64,000 nt of DNA from Hormiphora californensis (taxonomy: Eukaryota > Ctenophora > Tentaculata > Cydippida > Pleurobrachiidae), in the NCBI GenBank assembly GCA_020137815.1, contig CM035350.1, forward strand, positions 7,017,447 to 7,081,446, read 5' to 3'. Below are positions 24,501-37,100 of this stretch, in pieces (positions within the stretch are counted from its first letter, which is position 1; each line of letters begins with the position of its first letter). The position numbers were made by a program, and so were the translations under genes. A model generated the notes under the pieces. It did no database searches. It was not told where the DNA came from and was given only the letters and a program-made list of their open reading frames with translations.

Positions 24501-27500
24501 CCCCGCTCTAGGAGCTAAGCAAGTTTGGCAATAGCACTCCCAATAACAGATCAGCGTGTACCACATCAACGACAGACGATACGACATTTACAGACATATC
24601 TAGCCTACCGACAGACCGACCGACACCCAGTAGCAGCAAGAGTGCGACCCTTACTGACGTGCCCAGTAGTGTGCCGGTACAGGTGTATGAAGAATTCATG
24701 TCGGGTGTTGCCCCGAAACTGGGTATTGCTGAGAGTGGGGTGTTGGGGAGACAGAAGAAGAAAGATGATGATATTGACCATGGGGCTTGTAGTAGTAGTA
24801 GTGGTAGTTTGATTGTGACTGGGGGTAGTAGTGGTAGTCTGGTGGGGGGTCATGATGTTGCTCATTACGATCCGGGTGGTTGGGACGACTTCTCAGACTT
24901 GGTAACCGACAGTACCCCCGGAGGAGGGAGGGGTGAGGATGACACGAGACCAGTGGTGTCGGACAACAGTAGTCAGATGTGGGATCAGTTCTCAGACCTC
25001 GCATCCACCGTTAAGGGTGATGGGTGTGAGCGGTGTAATAGAGAGTGTTATGATAAAATGACAATGACCGATCTAGATGACGATAACTGTATACCACTTC
25101 ACTATATTGACAATCTACTAAAGGATCTTGTCAGCTAGTGAGATACAATATTTCCCTTTTTATGTCAGTAAAAACATATATCGTTTTGCGTGTGGTGTTT
25201 CCCATAAAACTTCCATTTTACATTATTCTCCCACACTCACACGTTACCCCATACTCACACGTTACTCCCACACTCACGCGTTACTCCCACACTCACGCGT
25301 TACTCCCACACGCACACGTTACTCCCACACTCACGCGTTACTCCCACACTCACGCGTTACTCCCACACTCACGCGGTACTCCCACACTCACGCGTTACTC
25401 ACGCGTGTACCCCAGGACAAAGAGTACCTGAAGAAGGAGTGTGAGACGTATCGGTTGAGCAACATGAAGCTGGAAAGTAGGACTGCAGAAGATGGAGGCT
25501 AAACTCAGTCCTGACAGTTCTGGTCTTATCAACAGGATAAACGAACTTGAGGAAGCGACAGAGGTAGGAATGTGTTTCCCCTTCAGATTTCTATGTGTCC
25601 GTGTTATGAATGAACAACTCAAATTATAAGAATGAACAAAACTGCATGTGTGTGTGTGCGCAGGGATTTGCAGGGATAGAGAGAGGAGTACCGAAAAGCA
25701 TCCATTATATATCTCACTCACACATCCCTCTATCTAAGGTCAAATCCAGAGTCCTAGACAAAGCTAAACAAGTAAGATTCTGCATCGAGATTCACATTCT
25801 TAATATCCTGCCTGTGTGTGTGGGGGCCGTGTGTGGTTGTCTTTGTGCACGCTGAATCATATCACAATTCTTAGTAAATTATTCACTGCACCTTCCAATA
25901 ATAACATAACTCATCATATATCATGATAATACTGCTCCACTCACATTATTTGCACAATCATTTCTTCTAATGAGAACAACTCGATTTCTCCGACTCATTT
26001 CGCTCCGTCTGCACATTCCGCAGAGCTCCTGCAGTAACGACCACTATGATAAGTCAACCAGTTATTGGAAGGTATAGATCGCTAATTTCTCAAGCCGACC
26101 AGCTTCAATTAAACATATATACTAGCTCTATATTGGTTTAGATTATTGAGCAATATAATTCTGCAGATAGCTCTGACTTTCAAGCCACTTTCGATCACAA
26201 AAGACATGCCACGCGTGATACATACGTTTCTAACACATATAGCACACAGCTGATAATTTTATCATGATATCTCTGCATTTATCTCTCTCCTTTCTCCCTT
26301 TCTATCTCTCTCAAACCAGGTAGTGGAGGCTTTAAAAGTTTCAAACGAAGATCTGAAGAATCATATCCGACAATTTGAAGCAGAAAAAGTGGGTTTGATT
26401 CTCTCTCTGTCTCTTTTCTTTTTTACGCACGCGTGTTTTGATTCTGATATGTGATCTCGTGTACTGTATCTGTTATGTTTCCATGGTGATATATGATCTG
26501 TGTGTTACCCAGGCAACTATCAAGAAGAGCCATAACGAGGAGCTACAGAGACTTATCAGAACTCTGGATAAGAAGAACAAAGAACACAACCAGGTTAGAG
26601 ATGGAGATGGGAATATCTTTTTGGGTTAGAGATGAATAGATTTTGTTAGTACTGTGGGTAAATATTGATGTTACTGTGGGTAGATATTGTTCGGTTCAAG
26701 ATGGGCAGATCTTGTTTGGATCAGAGATCCAGGGTGGATATTGTTGGGTAAGGGATAGGTAGTCGGGTAGATCCTGTTTGGATCAGGGTGCTGTATGATT
26801 TACTGGGATATGTTGTGGTGGTTCCCATGATCATACACAGTGAATAGGGTGTGCAAGTCATGAGTTATAATAAGGGCGTGGTAGTTGGGGGACGGAGTTG
26901 TGTAGTTTCACTATCAGTATTATATATTGTCTAGTGGCGGGGCGGGACTCTCCTTTTGGAGACAGCACCATCAACTCTATTGTACTCCATAAACACAGCT
27001 GACTAGTAATGAACTGTTCCTGCCAACAACTAGCATTCATTAAAAACTCCAAAGTTGTCCTACAATTATAGTTTGCACTTGTTATCTTCCTTCCTCTCTC
27101 GCTCAATGATTATCAGTCCTTGTTCTACTCTTATTATTTAATTTCTTTCTTCTTTACTCCACAGAGAGGCCCGTTTCAGACCATGCCTCTATAATTGCTC
27201 CCATATGGGGGGTGGACATGTGTAATTACGAAGAGTAAAACAGTGGTTACCATAGCAACCCCATTCACTCTATACACGTCACCCTAGCAACTGTCCTAGC
27301 CCCTTCCGGTACCCCTGCTCTCTCTCTCTCCCTTTCTCTGACTCCCATTATTTTCTTTCTCCTGTACTCTCTTCTTGTGTGTGTACAGTTTGTGCTGATC
27401 TATATACCGTGCGGTCATCATCATCATCTCATACGACCTGGATAGAGTTCATTTGTGGATAAAGAATACTCTTCAAAGAGAGAGAAAGAGAGAGAGAGGA

Positions 27501-28091
27501 AAGATCGTGCTCTGTGGACAGCTAAAATTAGGTACGCTCAGACTCAGAAAATGAGAGAAGGTAATTGCACAATTGCTAGATAGTCTGCGCTGTGTGGGCG
27601 TATATAGCTCTTCCAGCTCTTATATAAGTTGTATGAGAGTGATGGAGATGGAACGAATGGGAGGTCGTGGCGGTCTGCAACACTGCTGCTATACTGTAAA
27701 CTCTATAACGGTAAGAGATCTTCCGTCATTGGCTATTTTAACATACTGCAGACAGTGGACTCTATTTCTTGCTCTTGCACGGAAGCTCTTCTTTTCTTCC
27801 TCCCACGTTTACTTCTTTCCTACCCACTCGCTTACTTCTTCTATCTCTCCGAGCTAGTTCTATACTATTCTCTCTGGTTTTTTCGTTCTTCCGCTCTCGC
27901 ATCTATCGTTATTATATTGTTCCGTGCCTTAGAGTAACTTTCTACACTACCAGTATCTTTATCTGGCCAATTTCTAGTTCTGATAGTTTTCTCTGTTTTA
28001 TTTGTGCGGATCTACTGGTAGTGGTGGAGGAGATGTTTTGTCTATTCCTCGAAATCGGCACGTGCTACAGCTGTCCTGGGTGCCTTTTGTT

Positions 28092-28178
<87 letters not shown>

Positions 28179-29116
28179 AAAAGAACAACGGATATAATAT
28201 CTCCAGATGGACTCAACCCTCCTAATTTTACTGCTTTTGTCCACTGGTCGGTGTCATTGTAATACACACCTCTAGTATTTACCAAACACAATACCACACA
28301 CATCTCCTTCACCTCCTTCCCAGCTTCGTCATTATCCAAACTGCCCATATGCCCTTAAACCTCTTTTGGTTGGAATTATTTTTCGTCTGTGTGACAAATT
28401 TCACCTTTTGAGCAACGGTTAAAAGCAAACAGGGTGCTCTCTGTCACTCTCTTCCCATTCCTCTTGCCACTCTTGGTGTTGGCGACCGCGGCTAGTGGAA
28501 ATATTCATATTACCTGTTCTCTTCTCCCAGTCACTAGCTGCGGGACAGGTGTCGTTGTGTGTGAGACTCGAGCGGAGAGAAGGGAGAGAGTTGGAAGAGA
28601 GGAAGAGAGAGAAGAGAGAGAATGAAGAGAGGAGAGGAGAGAGGAGGGACGAGAGGAGGAAGACGAGGAGGAAGGAGAGAGAGAGAGAGATGAGAGAGGA
28701 GAGATAGGAGAGAGTAAAGAGAGAGGAGAGAGTAAAGAGAGAGAGGATTGGTGAGGAGAGAGAGGAGAGATGGGAGGAGAGAGTGGGGAGAGAGAGAGAC
28801 GCATGGGCCGAGAGAGGAGAGAGGGAGGAGACTGAGAGAGAGAGATGGACGAGAGGAGAGGAGATGGAGAGAGGAGTGAGAGAGAGAGAGAGTGAGATGA
28901 CGAGGATCTCGAAGGGGGGGGGGGAGAGAGAGAGTCTGATGAGACGAGAGAGAGAGCAGAGAGAGACGAGAGAGAGGAGGAGAGAGACCGGAGATTGGAG
29001 GAGTGAGGAGGGAGAGAGAGAAGAACGAGGGAAGAGAGAGAGAGAGAGAGCACCCCCGTGATGAGAGAGAGAGGAGAGATGAGAGAGAGATGAGAGAGAG
29101 AAGAGAGAGTGAGAGA

Positions 29117-29161
<45 letters not shown>

Positions 29162-29926
29162 TTTCCATTAAACTATTGTCTTTCTGCCCTCTTCTCTCTC
29201 ATCATTCATTATCTTTTTTTTCAGTTTTTGATCATGACCAGTCTCTCGCTAAACACATAAACACATATTATGATGACTTGTGTAGCAATTACAATATTGA
29301 ACATAATGAAGTCGTCCCTGAACTCTATTTATTTTTTAGCCTGTTCCTTGTAATATATTTGACTGGGCCTTCTCAGCGCGGCTAGTTGATCACACTCCAT
29401 TGGTACACTGCATATTGGTATCGAGTTGCAGTATAATAGTGCAGTTAATAGTGCCGCGGGTGTTATGTCGTTACTAATTGCACATGACACCTTCCAGGTA
29501 TGTGTTTATACCTCCACGGTGTCTGTATGGCGGCGCCATACCCCATTTGATTCGCTCAGGATGGGGTCGCGGCGCCAGACAGCACGGTGTGAGGTGTGAG
29601 GTGTGAGGTGTCTGATATTGGTCAGGGGGATTGGGGTGTCTAATATATTTCCCACTATATATCTAGCTTTCAGAGTTTTTTGGATTATCCGGGGTGTGCT
29701 ATTCTACCCTGGTAATGGTTATAAACTTTATTTTTAAGAAGGTTGCAAGTGGGTTGTGGAAGTTCTGCTGTTATAACTGTCTAGTGTCTAACCTATTTCC
29801 CCCTCAGAAATCGGAGGAGCTCCGGTCGCACATAAAGCGGTTAGAATCAGACCTGCGAAACCTGGAACACTCCAAGGTGCGTAACTCGTAATCTGAGTCG
29901 GAGCTGCACGTGATCTTTTTTCTACC

Positions 29927-29959
<33 letters not shown>

Positions 29960-30257
29960 ACTCTCTCTCTGGTATCTGGTACCCAACAGGTGTTCCAATT
30001 GTGTCCACCACATCGTGTACACACTATTGTGTGCGGGCCGGCTCCCCAAACTGTGTTAGCGTTGTTGTTTTTTTTGTTGTACAAAGAGCCTTTTCTAAAT
30101 TTCTCCGCTCTCAGTTCTCCAAAAGTCCGTGTTTTTTGTTGTTGTCATGGCTACCAATACTTGTTGTCTCTATGTACCGTCTCTCTACGTAATGTTGATC
30201 ACAAGACTCTAAATTACACATACCACCGTCACTCCATGTGGAGCTGTGTGACTCTGT

Positions 30258-30326
<69 letters not shown>

Positions 30327-30333
30327 ATCTCTA

Positions 30334-30415
<82 letters not shown>

Positions 30416-32572
30416 TCCGTCTCCCCGCCCACGTTCATTTCTCTGTTTGTCACTCCATTATATTTTGACATCAAAATATTTTGTGGCGGGTACAAGCAAG
30501 GTTATGTTCCTCTTGCTTCTGAAACACGTTGCCATAGTGATATCTTTGAATCAACATGGGCAATTCCGTGAGAATCTCTTTAGTACATTCTATTACCCTA
30601 CTCATTTCATATATTACATGCTTGGTAGCATAATTTCTCAGTATTCTCAGTAATTAGTAGCTGCTCTTTGATGTCTCTCTCTCTTTCCTTGTTTGTTTAT
30701 TAGTACATCCCCAGTGGTTGGTGGGGTGGTCTAATGACGGCCTGTAAACCTTTGTAACCGCGTCCAATCCACTGTATTTTAGGCCATCTGCTGATCTTTC
30801 CACACGCTATGATCGTATTGTCTATCTTCACTTTCTTCTATCTTTTGTTTTCCCCTTTAAATAATTCTCCAACCCAAGTACTGTCCCCCTTCAATTCTTT
30901 TCTTTGACCCCTTCAATTCTCTAACTTCCCCTTCACCAGATGGAGAATAGCGGCAACCTACAGATAAAATCTCAGGAACTACAACAAATGTCCGAGGTGA
31001 GAACACAATAGGCCGCGTTCAAGCCCCCCATCCCCCCTCGAACACAAGCACTCTCTTGTAGTATAGGTTGCATTCAGTCCAGTTGAAAACTGGACCAGTG
31101 GACCCTCGAGGGGTGTTATTCATAGTACTACATATGATCAATACGTGACGAGATACCCCCTTTTCAGTACGTGAAAAAGCTCGAAACATCGGAGAAGGAG
31201 CTACACGCAAAGTTAGAACAGTACCAGAAATCAACGGTAAATGGAGCTCCACAACGCTCCACTGGGTTCTTCTCATAAAGAGTTGGAGAGAGAGAGAGAT
31301 GCAATATTTGTGTGCTACTTCACCCCATACATCATAACATCATCTGACGATCATCTCCATCTCACGAAGAGGCTCCAATATACATGCCAGGTCATAAGCC
31401 ATGGACCATATGTGAGGAGTGTGAAAGAGAGAGTGTGCGTGAGAAGGACAGACATGTGAGCTGCGTGTGACTGTGTGTGAAGAGAGGTTTTTATTTGTGA
31501 CAACCCATAATTATTTAACGTTTCCTCGATCCTATCGCTCCCCTTTCAAGGGAGTGATTTGGGGAGAGGGAGAAAAGAGAGATCATATTGCGGGGTATTT
31601 GTTTTTAAAACAGTGTTAGAACCAGGTCCTGATTCCCGGTGGACGTACCTTCCACGAGTAGTAGTAACGATAACGCGTGGCATGTCACGCGTGATATTGA
31701 TGACATCATTTAGTACCTGCCATATGACGTCACGAAACGATGCAAGACGTCACAATCTGGGCCCAACAACTTGACAATATAGTTTTCTTGATTATAATGT
31801 TTCATTAGGCGATATATTTCATATAACTCTCTCGATATAATATTATTGAAATCATTGGTTTGTTTTTTTCCTGTTTTTAGTTATCTTTAAAAGAGGGCGT
31901 TTTCTTTAGACTTACTCCTAGTAATATCATTATTCGTTTCCTACGACTTAACTTATAATCTGATCCAGGACGGTTCCTGGAAGTGGACAGAATATAAATA
32001 ATATATTTGTTGCGTAAGAATATGTGTGTGATGTGTGTAAAATTCTCACTGATTGATTATTTTCCGAATCTGTTAAACCCTAGCTGAGTGTGTTACACTG
32101 TGTTAACATATAAGGGAGTGAACGTGTGTGCGGGATTGTGTGTGTGTGCCTGGTACAGTGTGTTCTCATGTGTTCCACGAGCTGATTCATTCCACGCTGT
32201 TGCTGCTGCGAGAGGGGAGAGGGAGGGGGAGGTGGATGGAGGAGAGAGGGGGATTGAGAGGTGGCGGTTGCCATGTCAACTATAATTCCTGTTGTCATGC
32301 AGCATGTTGCCATGGTAATTCCGTTCACAGCTCTCTCGCTCTCTCCCCACTCTTCACATCCTTATCTCTCCCTCTCTCTCCCCCGGTGAGAGAGAGTTCG
32401 AGAAAAGAGTGGAGAGAGAGAGAGAGAGAGATAGCTGTGAACTAGTTACCATGGCAACAACACCCCACCAATTTCCTCCTCCTCTCAACACCTCTCCCCC
32501 TTCTCCCCTCCTTAGCAACAAGAGCTGGAGGCACTCAAGGAACGGAATAGAGAACTCGAACTGTATACCAAG

Positions 32573-32610
<38 letters not shown>

Positions 32611-34112
32611 TGACGTCATTATGACGTCATAAACAAGTGACTTGCAAGAGCTGCACTGTGCTAATTGAAGGTGAAGCAGCTCTTGCAAGTCGTTGTGTCA
32701 GGTTGTCCCTCGTTTCCTTAAACGAGTAACTAGAACAAACTAAACACGTTCACTCCCTTGAATAATGGGGAGGTAATTGGATTAGTGAGGAACTATTATG
32801 GTGGTCATATCCCCTCTGGCGGTGCCGATCCTCAGCGCCCTGAGGTCGGGTTGGCCCCTCAGGCAAGACGTCTAGAGCGAGGTCATAACAACAATTTAAT
32901 TTAATTGAGTGTCTGTTATTTCAGAAAATGGCTGACATGCGACAGACGGAGAGAGTCTTACGAAGACACATAATTGAAATCGACAAAGCACGGGTTCGTA
33001 TTTGAAGTTCATTTTGAATTGGTTTGTTGTTTGGTTGGGTTGTCCAAACTGAGTCCATTAGTTGTTCTGGGTTTGTGGGAAAATATTACAGTGACTATCG
33101 GAAGGATTGGGTGTGTTCATTTGGTTCTGTTTGTGTCGAAATGGAACGGTCAGCCCCCGACACTGCTCCGAATCCAATCAATCTCCGGGGGTGTGTCAGA
33201 TGTGCGCGGCGGAGAATCCGCACGTGCAGAAAATCAGGGTGCGCATCCCATGTCAGATGATCTGCACCGCGCGTCACAACAATGTTCCTATCAAGCTGTG
33301 ACAAGTGGGCCAATACACTCTAAGAATCTTTATCACGTTTTGGTGATATGGGATATGGGGAATAGTTCATTGCGTCATATTTTGTAATTCCTACTCTGCA
33401 GGCTTCAGAAGCACGGCAGCACCACAGGGCAAGATTACAGCTCGATGAGCTAACTAAAAAGGTACGTGACTTAAACATGATTACAGTAACATTGTTATGC
33501 ATCATAATGGCTTTTTAACACGTGTTATGATAACAAGTGCTAATAATGTCAACTTTTCATTTGGTAGTGTCGCAACTGTAGTGGAGAAACGGTGTCCAAA
33601 CACCAAGCACAGACGCAAACTTTACGTAGCGTGCGGTATTAAACAAATATTCATCCTGATTTAGCTGAAAAAGTGTGCTTTATTACCCGCACACATACGT
33701 AAACGGTACATCTACACACGGTGTTTCTGTGCATCTTTGCACCGTTTCTCCATTATAACGAGCGGCCGTGTAAGGTTGTTTGAGTCGCCTGACACTGTGT
33801 ATGAACAATTCAAAAGGTTGACAGTGTTGGCTATCAACAAGTGTACCCCTGGGATTTGCTGGGAGAAACAACAATTCTTAGCAATGTCTAGTTGCCCACT
33901 TCCTGCGTGTATCATTAAAAGTAAAGTCCATCTTTTCAACTGTTCACCCCCTTTTTCGTGCACAGATTTGATAGAACTTATCAAAGCTGCATGCCCCACC
34001 GAGGGTTTAATGGACTTGAATACTTTTCACAATAGGGTACTTAAAGTCCATTAATGGATAGTGCTAACGCGCTCATTGTGGCATCCCTAGTTCTCTCATT
34101 CTCTCATTCTCT

Positions 34113-34195
<83 letters not shown>

Positions 34196-37100
34196 ACTCC
34201 TCGATAGTTCTCACACCACTACACAATCTTGTCCATTGAGTAGAGGTTGTGTTCACATATAATAACGCCATTAACCAACTTCCCTCCCTTGTTTGTTACA
34301 CGTGTGTCTGGTTGTGACACATACCTGTAACACACTGTAACACACTGTAACACACTGTAACACCCTCTCTGTGCCACGTGTAACACTCTGTAACACCCTC
34401 TCTGTGTAACTAATGGGCAACAATATCTCTCAACAGTTGGACCAGGGGGGAGGGGGATCAGGACGAACTGCAAGGGAAGATGACGCTCTTTTACAGGTAT
34501 ACATTAGAGACAATTCTGTGACTATATTTAGTAGCTGAATCAAAGGCCATATAATCACAATTTACAATTTGACTCCTATTCACTTGATATACAAGTTGGT
34601 CAGTCGATAGAAAAGTGTTAGTTGGTCAGTGTAGAGATGTGTCTTGTCAGGTTTGTATCGATCGACAAGTGACATTGCCCGAGTGTGAGGTGTGTCTCCT
34701 CCCAAATGACATTGCAACTGAGGCAGTTTGACTGTCAGGCCAATACTCAATCGATCAAGCTTGTTGAGTTACTCAACAAGATCAGCTGCAGTTTTATGTG
34801 TATTTACCCAGTGTAACCGATCATGTTTGATGATGTGTTTTTTACCCAGTGTCTTTAGTTTTCCCACCAGGAGGCAATACACTTGCGGTTGACAACCCAG
34901 CGAGCTCTAACTGAGATTTCACGGCTCAACTTTGTAAACTGACTTCTAGACTAGATAAAGAGCCAAACTGTGTTTTGAGTTATCCCAGTTTCAGTATGTG
35001 TAGCTCAATAATTGTATTCCATTTTATAATTTTAAGCAGCCCGAAAAATAGCCATCATATTATTCATTTTTCTTGTCCAAGGTGTATGATTGCACTCCAA
35101 AACCTACCACCTTTGATTATCAAGCACTGAGCAGACTCAGTAGTAACATTGTTCCAGAAAATCTAAATGAGCACACTTTACTATCTCCCGTTTTATACTC
35201 GACGTATGTGGTTGTTTATATTTCCCATTGTTTTTCAGGAAGTTTGTCTGTTGAAATCCTCAGAACAGCGACTCAAGAATAAAATTGAAGAACTCCAATC
35301 GGTAGGTTACATGACTTCATAGTTTCTTTAGAAAGTTTCTACCAAGCAGGATATTGTCGAAAGAGTACACTTATCTTGCCTTGCTCGACCCTGTTTCACC
35401 GCGGGAGGGTTAGAACATAACAACACTTTTCCTAGTTTTCACCAAGATCTGCTAACAACTATCATCAAATCACATGTTGCAATATCTCAATAATCAACCT
35501 TCCTTCCCCTGCAGGGTAAAGGAGTAGACGCAAGCATCCTAAGTGATTTCAAGACAAAGGATGCAGAGCTCACTAAACTCCAGGAGCAGGTCTCAGATCT
35601 AAACAAAAAACTGGAACAATCCGTTTCCATGGAGACTAAAATTCAGGAGGAGGCAAACAAAATGGCGCAAGAGCTGGAGAGTGAGGGTCGGGCACACAAG
35701 GCTGAGCTAGCCAAGATATCAGTTCAACTTCAGACGAGAGAAAAGGAGTTGGAAAACAGCAAAACACTCATTACACGCCTGCAGAAAGAGGTAGGAAGAC
35801 CCGAAATCAGTCCTGTATTTTCTCGGATAGGGACTCGGCCAAACTCCCCCTTATATACCCTTGATCCTTACTGTACCTGTCAGAGCATTGACCTGACAGT
35901 ACCGTACCCTACCTTCAGGTGACGGACCTGTCTCGAGAGAGTGTTGAGAAAAGGGATTTGTTGTCTAAGATTGTAAACCTGGAGGGTGAGATTAACGAGA
36001 CCAAAGCTGAGAACAACAAGCTAAACTCACATATTGACAACTACTCCAAGGTATATATAGAAGAGATTTCTTGCTTGACCATGTTTCACCGAAGTAAAGG
36101 GTTAGAACATAACAATAACATAATAAAAAAGTTTGTTAATCTGCAACTAAATTCAGTGTTTAACAACCCCTAGGTCTGTTGTTCGACCCTCTCTCTCTAC
36201 ACCCAGAGGGTTAGAACTTCCAACCCTCTAGGTGCGGAGAGAGAAGATAGAAGATAACAACCCCTATATCTGTTTCAGTCGAGTTTGGCGTCAGTACAAA
36301 GTGTTGAGCTGGTGGATGGGGCCTTTGCTGAGGTTCACAGTAACTTATCCATCAAAGTATCGGAACAGGGAGAGGAACTAACTGGCCTTATCAAGAATCT
36401 AAAACACCTTATCAACTCGGTACATGCACTTTTACAAAATAACTATTACCAATACTACTGTAATATGCAGTAACTGAATCCTTGACTGTTACACACATCA
36501 GTAAAATCCCGAACAACTTTTCCCTATAACTCCCACTCTCCCAGAACCTTCGAAAGTGTGGAGGAGAGGTGCCTGCAGAGTATACTGTTCTACTGCAGAA
36601 CGTTGAGACGCTAGGGTTTATTGTCAAGGAGAGTATGGGTATGGAGCAGCTCCTGGGGACACTGCAGACCATATATAGTCGGGATCTGCAGCAGCTTAGC
36701 AATGAGAAGAAGGGAGTGGAGTCTGAGGTATGTGGGATGGAGAGATTATTACCATTGTGTGGCTGATTACACCGTCATTTTATTTCATTCTGTTCCAAAA
36801 CGTGATTTACCGTTATTTCAGGTAGCCGATCTGAAGGCCTCTATAGTGGAGTTGAAACTGACGGAGGTAGACAATGAGTTTAGTACCTATCCCGCTGCAC
36901 TGAGTTTGGAGTTGAGACAGCTGAATAACAAACTTGCCATGGCGGAGGATCAAAACAGGTAATAGGAACCTACATTCCTCCCAGCAACCTTTATTAACTC
37001 AATTCAAACATTCCTCCCTAATCACCCTCACTAACTGACCCAGCCTCAACTGACCCAGCCTCAACTGGTTCACCCTCACTAACTGACCCAGCCTCAACTG

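Noticed and set aside
27160-27195. Extra RIM-BP exon after CTCCACAG
   Set aside because: It reaches a stop after nine codons and the flanking exons join in phase without it.
28419-29168. 249-codon Ser/Leu-rich ORF and opposite Glu/Arg-rich ORFs
   Set aside because: Both are translations of the GA/CT low-complexity tract, with no non-repetitive domain.
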